Shown here in pieces: positions 11,798 to 24,677 of a stretch of DNA of 64,000 nt. The translations under genes were made by a program, and so were the position numbers. The stretch lies in the NCBI GenBank assembly GCA_029721515.1, contig CM056555.1:727001-791000 (forward strand). The letters are read 5' to 3'. This DNA is from Synanceia verrucosa. Its lineage: Eukaryota; Chordata; Actinopteri; Perciformes; Synanceiidae. Below the pieces are notes generated by a model. It was given only the letters and a program-made list of their open reading frames with translations. It was not told the origin of the DNA and searched no databases. Numbering within the stretch: the first letter of the stretch is position 1; each line of letters starts with the position of its first letter.

Positions 11798-12236
11798 TTA
11801 ACTCATGGAGTGCCAGCCGTTTTATAAAACAGGCAGTGTCTTGTTCCAGTGTTTTCAGTCATATTTCTAGACCCACAGAATATTTAGTACTATGTCTCTG
11901 AAAACAGTGAATAGCTCAAATGAAAGAAGAGACTCTCTATTTCATCATGAAAAAAATGTTTGTTTTTACCTTGTTCCATTCTTGTTTTATCAGAGGTAGA
12001 GTAGAGGACACTTTCACCAAAATCACCACTTTTTCTCCACATTCTGTTTGTCTTGCTCTCTAATCTTGATCGTCTCCACTTCCTGTTTTGATCTCTGTGG
12101 TGTATACTGTCTCTTTATGTTCTGACTACATCTCCCAGAAGCCCCAACATTACTCACAGGCTGTGTAAGAGCGCCCTCTAGTGCCTGCTGCTGAAAAAAC
12201 ACTTTGACGTATATATGTCTATGGCATTCAAACATT
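11798..12236 (-). mobile_element. TTAA-flanked MITE, copy 2
   Basis: Nearly full length, inverted relative to copy 1. The low-coordinate end keeps TTAACTCATGGAGTGCCAGC. The other end is worn (ATGGCATTCAAA instead of ATGGCACTCAAAGAGTTAA). It carries the ZNF143-like motif ACTACATCTCCCAGAAGCCC at 12125-12144. Confidence 0.8.
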
Positions 12237-14649
12237 GGATTTTAAATGACATTTATATGCATCACTCAAAGGGATAAACACTACTCTTTTTTTGCAAAAT
12301 GTAGTTTTTAGATAATAGAAAAAGAAGCAATAGCAACTTTAACCTGATTTGTCATTTGACCCTGTTACCAGGTGGCAAGCTGACCCAGTGTGTCCTCAGT
12401 TTAAACCCATTCATATACTCTATACAGATTTGTTGCACTCTGAGTCATTTTTCCATAAAGTATTTATGTACTCATGAATCTTAAATTGGACACAAGATGA
12501 GCCTTCTGAAACAAGAGCATGTGGGTTCAGACATATGCAAGTGCAGGTCTGAAAGATGACTGAGTGCAGACTGAAGGACGGGAAGCTAAAAAGACGGCAG
12601 CTTCTCTTTCTGTTGTTCTTCTGGCATCAAGCAGGAATTCACCCTCTGAGACTGTTGCATCATATTCAGCCATTAAGCTCCGATGTTCACTGCATTTCAA
12701 GATTTATTAGGCGGTAAAATGCTGTAATTTACTCGCCTCTGAGTACCCTCATGTACTTTTAGTTCAGTTAGACGTTGCCTCCTGAGACACCAGTATGGAT
12801 CAGTGTCATTCGGCTGTGGATTATTTGGCACTTTGTGTTCCATGAGTGGGAATTTCTGGTGCGAGCCACGCTGTTCACAGATGAAGGAAACGTGCCTCAT
12901 GGCAGCATTGGCGGAGAAACCGGTTTGATTTCCTCTTTCTTAAATGGGTTTTGGAAGATTGTTTAACATCAGAGCAAGAAGCTCTCACTTTTTATTTCTG
13001 ACACACCCGAAACATTTCTGTTTATTTTCTGTCTGTTTGTGGAGTCTCCTTCATCTCTTTTGAGCCCCTGGGATCTAAAAAAAAAAGGTCTAACAGATTT
13101 CCTTCTGCCTAGGAGTGAAATACATGATTGGTAAAATTCTTCTATTGTAGCTCGAGCCCATCCTTGGAATATATTTAGGATTAAATTTACCCCGGTATAT
13201 CACTTCACGAGCACTAATCTGCTATCGGTTTTGGCTTTATTTTTGTGCCTGCGGTCTGATTGAATTTTCATCCTTTATCTGGAATTCAAGGAGCTGCTGA
13301 ACTTCTCCTCAGCGTCACTCGTTCACCCTGAGCAGAGCATTATGGGAGCGCCTCATCAGTGGTGGAGAGAGAAGAAACTGGTTTTTACGATAGTTACTTC
13401 AATGCAACATACAAACCGTCATCCTGATCCTCCCCTGAAATTGTTTTTATCTGTATACAATAACAAGTCCAATTTTTATTGGAAAATCCAATTTAAAAGT
13501 TCACGTCTTGGTCAAGTCGATTTAATGGATGCACTCTGATCATAACAGGTAAAAAGATGGAGGAGAAAAATGGTATTGATCCCTGGACGAACTGGAGATT
13601 CACAATATAATCAGGCGATTACACGGTGAAAACAAATCATGCTGAGAATTCTGCACCATAAAAATGCTAATTTGGGCCTGAAACCTGTTATATTATATTA
13701 AGAATGAAAATGCATGATACAAGAAATTTTATACTATGTACAAAAATACTTACTATGACTTCACTGAATGAAACATGATAACAGTTATCATAAAATGCAG
13801 ATTTCTAGCAGATGATGTTTATATCAGCAGAGAGAGGGATTACTTTACACACTGGGGGCGTGACGAATAAACAACACAAACCTGTGAATATTATATGTCC
13901 AGGGCTTTTATTGTGAAAGGTAAAAACATAAGGAGTCAGTCTGGTTGGTGCTTCCTTTGTTTGTCAAAGTCAAAAGTAGGAAAATAGTTTAATGTTTTGG
14001 TTTGGACTACATGTGCTGTAGTTTCTTAGATATTGTTCCACACTGATTGATTGATTGATTGATTGATGGTGCCTTCATTAGTATTTATTTATTATTTATG
14101 TGCCAACGGACTGAAAAGTTGACTTCATTCCAAAATTTCACTTTTTCGCAGCGTAATATTCCTGTTCTTGACAAAAAAAATAAACAGCATTTAGCATGTT
14201 AGCATGCTAAAGTTACTATGCTCTCACCGACCTGCAGCATGACATTCACATTATTTTTCACACATGAAACATGAATTCATAGAAAACGTGTGAGTGTTTT
14301 TGGAGCCAGGAAAGAGTTTCTATGGACGTACAACACACCGTGTCTTAAAAGACACCTGCTAACTCAGGGATCCAAATTTGCAAATGTGAATGATGCTTAT
14401 TGCAGTAAAACCCTGAAGAGACAGATTATATTTTCTTAAGAGGGAATTTCCCAAAACACAACAACCCTTAAATGATGATATATTATATAAAATATAAAGT
14501 ATTGTCAGGTAGGATAACAAGAAGAAAGGAGTCAAATTGATACCTAAATCAGTTTAATAATGCAGCCCTGTCTGATATATTTTAAGTAAAATCTGGTTAA
14601 ACTCAACAAACTTAACAAATAAAAATATCTTGAAAGTCATGCAATGTGT
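12237..14649. other. Gene-free stretch
   Basis: No recognised gene or transposon. The 12700-13330 part is repeat-free unique sequence. A TTGA tetranucleotide run lies at 14044-14068. Confidence 0.55.
14044..14068. repeat. (TTGA)n microsatellite
   Basis: About six TTGA units in a row. Confidence 0.9.
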
Positions 14650-14884
14650 TCCCACGCATCCTGGAAAACCTGGAAAATGATGGACCAATTTTCCAGTTGT
14701 GGAAAACATATGGAAAATGAGAGAAAAGGTCAAATGTCCTGGAAACGGTTAAGTTATCCTGGAAAATTATTTATCCTCCCCATGCTTTTTGAGCGGGTTA
14801 TATATGACGTTACTGTTTGTATAATAAATTTTCCAGGATAACTTAACTGTTTCCAGGACATTTAACTTTTTTTCTCATTTTCCA
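14650..14884. repeat. Foldback repeat with ~64-bp arms
   Basis: Arms 14710-14774 and 14821-14884 are inverted copies with only a few mismatches. Each contains CCTGGAAAAT and AGTTATCCTGG words. The spacer is about 46 bp. The 60 bases before the left arm repeat CTGGAAAA and GGAAAATG. The same words recur inverted at 15100-15135, beyond a LINE tail. It is likely a palindromic MITE split by a later LINE insertion. Confidence 0.75.
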
Positions 14885-15100
14885 TGCAGTCTAACAACCG
14901 GTGCGATGCATTTGTACATTTCTTGTTTATATTCTCAGCATTTATCCTTGTATTCGTATCTGTATATAAGACAATTTTTAACTTATTTTGAAGCTTATTT
15001 TTACATTTACATTCTAAATTCTTCATTTATCTCATATATTTTTATTATTGTACACTTTGTGCAATGACAATAAAGTGTATTCTATTCTATGCTATTCTAT
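14885..15100 (+). mobile_element. LINE 3' tail with (TTCTA)n
   Basis: TGTACACTTTGTGCAATGACAATAAAG is followed by TATTCTATTCTAT repeats, a common teleost LINE terminus. It sits between the two halves of the foldback repeat family, so it probably inserted into it. Confidence 0.6.
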
Positions 15101-15135
15101 TTTCCATGACTGGAAAACTGGTCAATCATTGGTCA

Positions 15136-15888
15136 AGCTGACTTTGTGTCCCCTGAAGCCCAAAATGACAATGAAAAGGTCGCCCTGCTGCCCAGACAGT
15201 GACGTTTGTCTCTGTAAAAGAGGATTTCTGGCAGCCTGGAAAGATGACATTCACAGTACGACGGTCACATTTCCACATTGGATACCATTTAAACAGCGTG
15301 ACAGTCGTTTCAACATAGACTTTTCAGAAGAAATAGAAATTTGAAGACTCTGGGAAAGTGTGACCATTACTTCTTTTTAAACATTTTTTAAATTTATGTC
15401 AACAAGATAAGTTTTTTTTTAATATACAATACAGTAAAAACAGCAAAATTGCAAGATAGTGCAAAAACAACAATCATATAAACAATACAACAATATACAA
15501 ACAGTAAAAACTAACATAAGTAAACTGTAAGCTGCAAAGTAAGAACCGTTAATTAAAATAAAATCTATAATGACAGTTGCAGCTGTATTATGAACATATT
15601 AACTGCACTTATGTTTACTCTTCACTGCTTTTAAAAAAAGACACTGAGTAACATTTCAGACCTTATCCTTCATCGCTGCACCTTTGAGCAGCTTTTTGCA
15701 CTGTGAAATCTGCATTTTAATTTGGCAAGCTGTTCCTGTCGGCCAGAAGAACACCATTATGTAAATGCTAAATTTGAGTGGTAGGCGCCTTTTTAACATG
15801 GCTACACGCCATATGGCCTGAGCACTGTCTGTTCCCAGCTCTACCCCAGAATACTCAGCTCTCAAGTCCCCATGGAAACCAAACAAAA

Positions 15889-15934
<46 letters not shown>

Positions 15935-16087
15935 TTTTGTTTCAGTATGTGTGCATGTGAGTCGACATATTCCTTATATGGTGCTTATATCTGACATTAA
16001 TTCATTGTATATATTCATATATCGTAATATTATGCTATTCAATGTAACAACACAACAAAATGTGTAAAAATTGACCCAACAGGGTTA
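15136..16087. other. Gene-free stretch with A-rich and GT-rich parts
   Basis: 15400-15560 is A-rich and could be another worn LINE tail on the minus strand. 15690-15850 is unique sequence with words such as TTATGTAAATGC that resemble conserved non-coding DNA. A (GT)n run follows. Confidence 0.45.
15892..15930. repeat. (GT)n microsatellite
   Basis: A perfect GT run of about 19 units ending in CGCG. Confidence 0.97.
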
Positions 16088-16483
16088 CTTTAGCCATTTT
16101 ATAAAACAGAAAGTGTCTTGTTCCAGTGTTTTTGTCCATTTTGAGTCATATTTCTAGACCCACAGAATATTTAGTACTATGTCTCTGAAAACAGTGAATA
16201 GCTCAAATGAAAGAAGAGACTCTCTATTTCATCATGAAAAAAATGTTTGTTTTTACCTTGTTCCATTCTTGTTTTATCAGAGGTAGAGTAGAGGACACTT
16301 TCACCAAAATCAACACTTTTTCTCCACATTCTGTTTGTTTTGCTCTCTAATCTCGATCGTCTCCACTTCCTGTTTTGATCTCTGTGGTGTATACCGTCTC
16401 TTTATGCTCTGACTACATCTCCCAGAAGCCCCAGCATTACTCACAGGCTGTGTGAGAGCGCGATTGGTGACCCGCTGCTGTTT
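16088..16483 (-). mobile_element. TTAA-flanked MITE, copy 3 (ends worn)
   Basis: It matches the family from the ATTTTATAAAACAG word at the low end to the ACCCGCTGCTG word at the high end. Both terminal repeats are missing or replaced. It carries the same ACTACATCTCCCAGAAGCCC motif. Confidence 0.75.
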
Positions 16484-17982
16484 TATCTCTTCTATCTCCT
16501 CTATGACCGTTAAGACCTGTAATTTGAGGTTAGATATTGACATCATATATCATATCATATTAAAGCACACAGTGTGAAGTCTCTTTGTCACTGGGTGTTT
16601 CATCCTTGTAGCGGTGTGACCTGAGGGAAGATCTCTCGCTCTCATTTCAGCACAGTGAAGTGACGGCGTTTCAAAGCAGAGGGCAGGAATCTGATGCCCT
16701 GATAGCTTCAGATTGCAGCGTCTCCATCATCTGAGTGACTGTGAGAGCAACGGCACGACCCACTTCAAACGACTCTGCCCTCAAACGCCTTTTCTGTTCA
16801 GAGCTGATCCTCTCTTTCAGCTCAACCCTCCTTTCCTCTTCTGTCCTTTCCTGTTCTACTCTGTCCTCTCCTCTCCTGTCTTTTTTTCTAACGTAGCAGC
16901 TCAGACATCTCCAACTCAACACCCATCACCATCACAGTGATTTGTGTCTCGTCTCCTGCCGAGCCCTAAACGTGAGAAACGGGGAGAAAAGGTTGTTGGG
17001 GTGGTTTGATTGAAGTGAGCTCTCGTTCCTCTTATCTTTATATTCTTTATGGCGATGAAGAGGAGAGGAGAGATGCATGAGGGAAGGTGAGACAGGAGGA
17101 GGAGAGTGGGGAGGTGACTAAAAGAGCACTGATTGTGACCAGGAGTGGAGGTGAAGTGGGTCTTTCTGCTGGAAGTGCTGCATACTGATGAGGCCAGGAA
17201 GTGATTGGACTGAAGAAACACATATTGTGAAGGACTATTTTGGGATGCCAGGCAGGTTTTTCTATGTCAAAAAAGATTTCAGTGAAGTCACAAAGACAAA
17301 GAATGCAAAAATACACCGAACACACAACATCATAAAAGCTCACATATAGTGCCACGACACGGCCTTCACCATGGAAATGACAGCCTGGTGGAAACACTTA
17401 AACATGACGAACACTAGCCTGACAAACGACCTCTTGGTACCAACATTTCCTTCCATCTCTGTACATTCATGAAGCAGTCTGAGCAGATTCACGTCTAATC
17501 GTGTCTTTCCGTTGACTTTGTGTGTAATTTCTGCTGCATGCAGTCTGAGAGGAGGTCAGGAGTGGACGGTCAGGCCAACAGTTATTTGCATGCTGCCGAG
17601 GAGATGCTCGCCTCCAGCTCTGTGGTCTGATGGGTGGAGAGGTGATCACCAAACTAGCTGATATTTTATGGCCAAAGCCACAAATACAAAATTCAGTTAA
17701 TGTTGTTATCTTCACTCACTCATATTATTTACTCACTCAATTTGAGAAATATTAGTTTGACGTGCATCACATTCAGTTTGATGCAGATATGAAGCTTTGT
17801 ATGATTATTTTTTTAATGCCAAGGTCATGGTTTGGACTATTTTTTATTAATATTAAATTGGGTGGGTTTTAAAATAGCAATATGTAAGATTTCAGTCCTC
17901 CACATGTTAAAGTAAGGACAACTGAGGCTCTCAAAGTGAAACTAAAAACTGACCAGAAGTGGAGATTCATCCACATTCATTT

Positions 17983-18025
17983 CACATCCTTTATTATAAG
18001 CACATCCTTTATTATAAGCACATCC
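17983..18025. repeat. 18-bp tandem duplication
   Basis: CACATCCTTTATTATAAG occurs twice in succession, followed by a partial third copy. Confidence 0.9.
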
Positions 18026-18399
18026 AATCAGTGTTTGGTTGAAGAATAGATGAATGAATCTTTTTGGAAGACAATGAAGCATTGATTTTGTAGTTTTGGT
18101 CTGAGGTCTTGTTGATTGACAGCGGTCTCTTGTCGCCCAAAATCTAGACAGTCATGACTGCAGATCATGGTGGTGATTGAGGAAGCAGAGGGTTGATCAA
18201 AACTCAAACTTGTGTGTAAACATTTGAAGCTGGAATAGATCAGAGGAAAACGGTTAACTGGCCTGAAGACTGAAGGTTGTAGTTGGACAGGACAGTGTGA
18301 GAAAGAGGGAATGTATGAGGACAGAGGAGAGCACGAGAGAGAGAGAGAGAGCAGTTTAACCCAAATCATCAAAAGGATTTATTAGTTTAATCCTACAGT

Positions 18400-18400
18400 C

Positions 18401-18431
<31 letters not shown>

Positions 18432-18436
18432 GTGTT
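18400..18436. repeat. (GT)n microsatellite
   Basis: A GT run with one CG interruption. Confidence 0.95.
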
Positions 18437-18535
18437 ATACCTTATTATGTGAAAGTGAGTGTAAGTGCAAAAAAAGACATTTACAGTTTGTAAACTGGTT
18501 ACCAAATTCAAAAACACATGTGGGCAGGTACCCAC

Positions 18536-18538
<3 letters not shown>

Positions 18539-18584
<46 letters not shown>
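18539..18584. repeat. (CA)n microsatellite
   Basis: A perfect CA run of about 23 units. Confidence 0.97.
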
Positions 18585-18587
<3 letters not shown>

Positions 18588-18710
18588 GAAAGTGCAGAGT
18601 TGGCAGGACAGACTAATTTATGCTTGAGTGCGGTTCAATTAAGGCAGATGTAAAGAACTGTTCTCCAGTCTCAGCATGTGCTACCCTGTTAAAGGCAAAA
18701 CAGAGCACAC

Positions 18711-18714
<4 letters not shown>

Positions 18715-18787
<73 letters not shown>
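18715..18787. repeat. Compound (CT)n-(CA)n microsatellite
   Basis: A CT run passes without a break into a CA run. Confidence 0.97.
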
Positions 18788-18789
<2 letters not shown>

Positions 18790-19388
18790 GTGGTAGAGAA
18801 AGTCTTGGATTTACATAACGGAGTTGGAGTTGCTTGCTGAGCCATTGGATGTGTACAAGCACAGGAACGCCATGGCAACACGGAGGAGAGAGAGCTGGAG
18901 TTGAACTGAAAGGCTTCATCAGTGAACTGGATTGTGAGTCGTGTCAGAAACACCAGAGTGAAGCTCTGACACCAAACATAAAAGAGACTAGCCAAGAGAG
19001 TCGAGGATGGAAAGAACACGACACTGAACACAGTGTCCAGAGGAACTGGTGCTTTCAAGTTTTTCCAGATGTAACGTCACCATGACTGTAGTGGTTGGGT
19101 TTCCTACTGGTCCAGGAGATTTAGTGGTGACTGCAAGAGCTGATTGGTCAACTGTTTCCTGTCTCAAGAGACAATCATGCTCTAACGTAGTCTCTTATTA
19201 ATCTTATTTAACAAAGTAGTCTAGATGGTGGTTCACTTAAATGAAATATGTGTGTCAGCGTGCATATTCTCACTAATTTACCCACATGCTACCGCACGCT
19301 TCAAATCACAGCGCTCTTACTACCCCTTTAAAACGCTGTGTCTGCGATGGCGTGTCATTTTCAAAATAAATTCTGAAACAGGTGTTAG

Positions 19389-19776
19389 GTGTTCAGCAGG
19401 GCTGGGTACTGGCAAAGACTTCACGATGCGATACATACCATGATACTTGAGTCACGATACAATACATTATTGCAATATTATATTGTGATATATTGTGATA
19501 TTCTACATAGATCACCGAGAAATTTAAAATTCAGCTTAAAATACGAGTTGTACATACGGTATATACATATATATGTATGTATGTATATATTTATATGTGT
19601 ATATATACACAAATTTATAGATACACACACACACACATATATATATAATTTTAGTTTTATTTCACCAAAATTTTTGGGGAAAAATTATATTAAAAATTTA
19701 AATCAATATTATGTCGTAAGAAAAAGTATTGCGATATATTGCCAGATCAATATGTTTTCCCACCACTCGTGTTCAG
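19389..19776. mobile_element. hAT-type non-autonomous element with intact target duplication
   Basis: The element body is 19397-19768. It starts CAGGGCTGGG and, on the other strand, the far end reads GAGTGGTGGG, an imperfect inverted repeat. The flanking octamers 19389-19396 and 19769-19776 are both GTGTTCAG, a perfect 8-bp target duplication diagnostic of hAT transposition. Inside, words such as TCACGATAC and TTGCGATATATTG occur with a TATG/CA-rich core at 19558-19650. There is no transposase. Confidence 0.85.
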
Positions 19777-21023
19777 TATGTAATTTATGTAACAAAAGTG
19801 TGCTAAAAGAAGTCAACATTGACCTGGTTTCACACAGGAAAGTCCTGCTTGTTTGATCTATCCGTCCAACCCTCCACTAACTTTTTGATTCTTTATAATA
19901 TGTATGTATTTGAAAGAGGCAACGTCTAATGTATAAATACATAACTGTGGATTTCTGCTGACACAAATGCATTTTGGTTTGCACAAGCAGAAATGAAGAG
20001 CACTACATGAAGCTTTATCCATCCTGCAGGATGTAAAAATAAGTCTAAAACCAGGTGCAACAATTTTTTAACATGTATTTACTATATTCTACTGTCATCA
20101 AATCCCATGAAAAAAATCATGAATTGATCCCGTTAGTAAGTGTTGGCTGAGCAGCCAGAGTCTGATATAGCTGGTTTATTTTTTAGTCAATCCCTCATGC
20201 TTCATGCTACAGCTGTAAATACTCACCAGAGAGCCAAATGTGTATGAATCTGCAGCAGAAATTAGTCCTTGACAAATGCACAAATTTCCTCTTGTTTGAG
20301 TAATTATTGCCAAAAACTGCAGCTGTTTTAGGAAACTGAACGTACAAATGTGTGACGTGTTTTTGAAGATTTCCATCTGCAGTAGGACTGAATGAGCTAT
20401 TGAAGCCACACACAGCCTGAGGAAGTGGAAAAGTATCGAGAGATGGACGAACACGTCGTTGTTTTGTGAGTCTGAGCCTTCTTTAATCTTTCTCTGCACT
20501 GAAATCGGTGCTTTCAATACTTCTGCCAAAGTTCAATTTGCTGAACTTTGGTTGTAAAACTTGGCAACAAAAATAGAGCCAGCAGCTTTATCCATTTAAG
20601 AACTGAAGCCTGTCACTGAAAGTAGATGTGATGAGCAGAGAATGAAGTCGCTCTCCCTCTCTTCTCCCTCTCTTCTCCCTCTCTTCTCCCTCTCTGTGTT
20701 GTAATCCATATTTCTTCATGCTTTATTGATACAGCTGGGCTGGTAGCACATGTTAGTGCTGCTCTCATATGGCGGTTATAACTGATGGCATCGTCTCGAC
20801 CCATGGCGTTATACAGTATCAAGAAGCGTTGTACCCACGCTCTGGTTCCCCCTCAGGTAAACACTGTTATCACTTCAGCTGTTATTTGCACCACTGGCAA
20901 CACAAATGCTCACATTTCATATTTTAAAAAGTCAGTGCACTTGATCTAAATGACCATTAGAGCTCAATGGTTGAAGGAAACAGTGTCACTAAACATGGTC
21001 TATGCTATGACAATAAACATTAC
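19777..21023. other. Gene-free stretch
   Basis: Nothing gene-like is supported. The 117-codon frame on the minus strand at 20176-20529 lacks splice context or recognisable motifs. Confidence 0.5.
20651..20695. repeat. 11-bp minisatellite
   Basis: About four copies of CTCTTCTCCCT in tandem. Confidence 0.93.
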
Positions 21024-21442
21024 TTAACCCTTCAACTCCTGAGCCTGGACTTTTTTTTACTTACCGAGAAGACTTGAAAATTACAATGTCTGTCAATTAT
21101 TTACAATTTACTGCACGTTATAAGACTGTAATAATAGTTTAAAATGACGAGAACGGAATTTAATTTTAGAATTAAAATCCATAAAAAATTATCCATAAAA
21201 TGGAAACTATGTGCAGGCATTTTTTTTTACCACAGGGAATAAAGAGGATGCTTCTCCAGCTTCCAGGAGCGGCATGAGTGAAATTAGCAGAATGACACCA
21301 CATTGGCTGGAAAGTGCAACGTCTCAGCTTTCAGAAACCGTTTGATTTTTTTCCGATAGCACAAACCGCTACATAAATACGGTAATCCAAACTTCGCATG
21401 TGCGATGAGTCACCAGTGACAAGTTAGGTGTTAAAGGGTTGC
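21024..21442. mobile_element. Second TTAA-type element family
   Basis: The left end is TTAACCCTTCAACTCCTGA. The right end, on the other strand, is GCAACCCTTTAACACCTAAC. The shared core AACCCTT(T)AAC forms an inverted repeat next to TTAA on the left; the right TTAA has mutated to TTGC. This pattern is typical of piggyBac-like non-autonomous elements. It is a different family from the seven-copy one. Confidence 0.55.
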
Positions 21443-21743
21443 CATCAGCATTCAATACTGAGGATCAATAAAGACCAAAAATGTGCCAACAGTGCTTGAC
21501 TGGCATTATTTTCACCTGGTGAGTCTGTGTCGTCATGGTAAAATGCAGCAGGAAGTGCCACAGAAGAGGTTTTGGTGCTTTGTTAGGAGTTTGTTTCTGA
21601 CTGTGGAGAGATGTTGATGCAGATGTTGCAGGTGTGTAGCTGAGATCAAACTCAAAGCAGAGTTAGAAGATAGTTGATGCAAGAGCGCCACAAGTGGGTG
21701 TTAGGAAATGGTAAAGATGGTCTCTAGCATTTTTTATCATCAG

Positions 21744-22323
21744 CTACAAACTAAAGGTGTGACGAGACTCTCAGCTCACAAGGTGAGATGATTCGCATTA
21801 TTGGGTTCAGGAAAATGAGACAATATTTTCAAAAGAAAAAGAAAACTAAAATGACAAAATATATGACTGGACAAACAGTCATTTAACTCGATCACTTGTT
21901 TTTGTCAAAGTCAGTGTTGTAGTATCAGCAGCATGAGGTGAGATGTGTCGGGAACACTTTTCATTTTTGGTTCTGGTGTTGCACTTTGCAGACGGTCCCT
22001 GCTCTGTCTCCATAATCACTGGTGCTCATTAGGAGGAATATTTTCATGGAGCACCGGGGATGCATCGTTTCAGTAAAAGTACAGTTGTAGCTCATCATGA
22101 TCCTCCCCAACACTGCAGAAATGCATCGTTTGCATCTTTAGATCAGACTGGATTTGACATATTTCTTTTACTGCCACCTTCAGGTCACTAATAGAAGCTT
22201 GGATAGCTCAAAGTCTGATAGGTTTCTTTCTGCCCTGTTCTCTCAAGACATCTTTTCACTAAAAGAGAGAAATATCATCACGATTCAATCTTTGTGAGAT
22301 CTCGTCACACCCCTAATACAAAC
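21744..22323. mobile_element. hAT-like element with 7/8 target duplication
   Basis: The body is 21752-22315. The termini are TAAAGGTGTGACGAGA and, on the other strand, TAGGGGTGTGACGAGA. The flanking octamers CTACAAAC and ATACAAAC match at 7 of 8 positions. The GGGGTGTGACGAGATCTC terminus is familiar from teleost hAT non-autonomous elements. No transposase is seen. Confidence 0.75.
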
Positions 22324-24388
22324 ATCCTCTTTTTTCTTTCTGCCTTCCCTGTTTTGTGCATAAATAAGAGACATACTTTAAGATACGCTTTAATTTTCTC
22401 CTCCATCACCGTCTGCATACTCCTGCCTCCTTGCTCTCGTACAGTCTTAGTTTCTGTCTGACTTAATTCGCTGCCTCTCGCTCTCCTTCTCCATCTATCT
22501 CTCCCTCCGCTCCCTCTCACGTCTTATTGCTCAGAGCAAACAATTACTTGCCTTGTTTGAGACACTCTGGACTAAAATAAATCTGTATAAATGTAGGGAT
22601 CTCAGTCGCTACACAGATGTAATGCGGGTGAAGGAGGAACAGATGAAGAAAGGCAATAAGAGGTATACAAAGAGGATGTCACAGCCGCTGAGTGTCAGCA
22701 TACATTCCTCTGCGTTTGCACACGTATAAACACGATTATTTTACGTTGTTTTAGAGAAATTACACCCCTAAAGGCAGAGAGGAGATAGGGTATTTTAGTG
22801 GATCACTAAAGACAACATACTATCCTATCAGACCTGAGGGCTTTTTATTGTTCCACTGGAATAAAACACTCCTTTCTTTCTTTCTTTCTTTCTTCTCATC
22901 TGTCCCTGCATATTTATGTTTGTTTTACTTTAAATTATTAGCAGATTCCCTCCAGTTATCCACCTGGTCTGTGATTTACAGTGACCTCTATTTGAGTCTG
23001 TTTTCCCAACTGAACGCTGACATCATGGAAGAGACTGAAAGAAGCCGGAAGGATTTCAATTGCAAATACAACAGGATTTATTGATAACATTTATGACATT
23101 TTTCTTTCACAGTGAACAGTACAGCAGGATGACAGAAAAAAAACAGGCCGGGGAAAGAGTCAAAGGGATATTTTTGTTAATAAATTGGATTAATCCTTTA
23201 ATGATATTTCCTGTAGGTATATCTTATACACTTCAGTGTCTGTAGATTGTTATTATTCTGAATTGGTCTTTTAAATCCTTAATAACAACAGCATGACCAG
23301 CACTCTAGATTGTACAGGACAGATATACAATTAAAACATCAGATTTATTATTTCTTTATTTAGTTATTAACCGTCTATAATCACAAATGATTGTATTTCG
23401 TGTATTAATATTAAACATGGGGCGACACTCTATTTAGTGAGCAATATATAGATATTAAATGGTTTATAACACGCTACAATGTGGTTGTCAACAGCTACAA
23501 ATGTTGATTAATGTATTATTCATCAACTATAACATCAACTCTAACTATTCCTGCAAGCAAGGCAGATACTAAATGACAACATAGTAAAATATAGTCGTAA
23601 TGATAGACTAATAATAAATGTATATAAAATAATAATACAATAAAATATATATTACAGGAAAAAACTGTAATTGATGATAAATAATGTAAAGAATTCATTT
23701 AAATATATCATTATAGCTACCTAAAACTACAAAATTATGTTATAAAGCATTCATGACATGTTTGTCGTGAAATTATTAAAGAGAGAGAAGTCCTCTCTCT
23801 AACACTATACTAAATATGCAAATACATAAGTAATAAATTGCAATATGATCAGGCCACGTTAAGAGTGAGTTGCAGCGCGCTTTGGGAAATGTGTGTGGCC
23901 GAACATACTTCTGAGTAAAGCTCATATTTCAAGATATCCCAGCTTTTAATGTGCTCCACTAAAGGTTCAAACCCTGCAGCATCATCACAGTTTTCCCGTT
24001 AATCAGATTTCTTCCTCCCAATCGACCTCCATTCATTAGGAGTTGAACAAACAAAGTGATACAGCTCTGTGAACCACACACCTCATGATAAACCAACGAT
24101 TAATTCATTGAAGCACAAAAGTCCTCATTTACCGCCTTTTCAGCTCATGACAGTTTGCTATAAGATCTCTGCAACGATATAAGATAATGCCGCATTTCTG
24201 CAACTCCGGCGTGGTTGTGTGTGTGTGTGTGCGATTTTGTGCCGATAATAGAATCTTAATTGGTTGATTAGGGAGGATTAAGGTCATTGATTGGATAGAG
24301 CTCAGGTCTCACCTGCTGTTCCCAACATCTAATTGGTTGGCTAAATAACATTTCAATGAAAGGCTGGGAGCTGCTGCAGGCGAGCGTT
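22324..24388. other. Gene-free stretch
   Basis: 23250-23850 is AT-rich with many TATA-like words and no structure I can name. 24225-24380 is unique sequence resembling conserved non-coding DNA. A CTTT run lies at 22872-22894. Confidence 0.5.
22872..22894. repeat. (CTTT)n microsatellite
   Basis: About six tetranucleotide units. Confidence 0.92.
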
Positions 24389-24677
24389 CACACACACACA
24401 CACACACACACACAGTGTATTACTCACATTATGGGGACATTACACTGGCTTACATTCATTTCCTGGAGACGTACTCTAACCTTGTCCACTACTTACATTA
24501 TCCTAGTCCTAATCCTAACCCTAAACCTTCACTAAGTCTTCACCCTAAAATATAATGGTTTACAATATGGGGACATGAATTTTGTCCCCAGAAGGAAGGA
24601 GAGTCCCCACAATGTGAATGTGTAACAGATTAATGTCCCCATAGCATAGGTAATACACACACACACACACACACACA
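24389..24677. mobile_element. Palindromic MITE lying inside a split (CA)n tract
   Basis: A (CA)n run (24389-24414) is followed by GTATTACTCACATTATGGGG. At the far side, TAATGTCCCC, ATAGCATAGG and TAATAC run straight into another (AC)n run (24655-24677). On the other strand the far end reads GTATTACC followed by TATGGGGACATTA, so the ends are inverted copies of each other. Body about 24417-24656. The interior contains CCTAATCCTAACCCTAAACC, a telomere-like word that I treat as chance. Confidence 0.7.

Larger units (their letters stand above)
16484..19388. other. Gene-free stretch rich in microsatellites
   Basis: No exon is supported. 16800-16900 is pyrimidine-rich. Four microsatellites and one 18-bp tandem duplication are listed separately. 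Confidence 0.6.

Noticed and set aside
18356..19058. Long frames with Cys-Val, Thr-His or Arg-Glu repeats
   Set aside because: They are reading frames through (GT)n, (CA)n and (GA)n microsatellites. The same applies near 2400-2720, 11019, 24532-25108 and 26736-27086.
24508..24527. Telomere-like CCTAACCCTAAACC word
   Set aside because: A single short degenerate run inside a dispersed MITE, not an interstitial telomere array.
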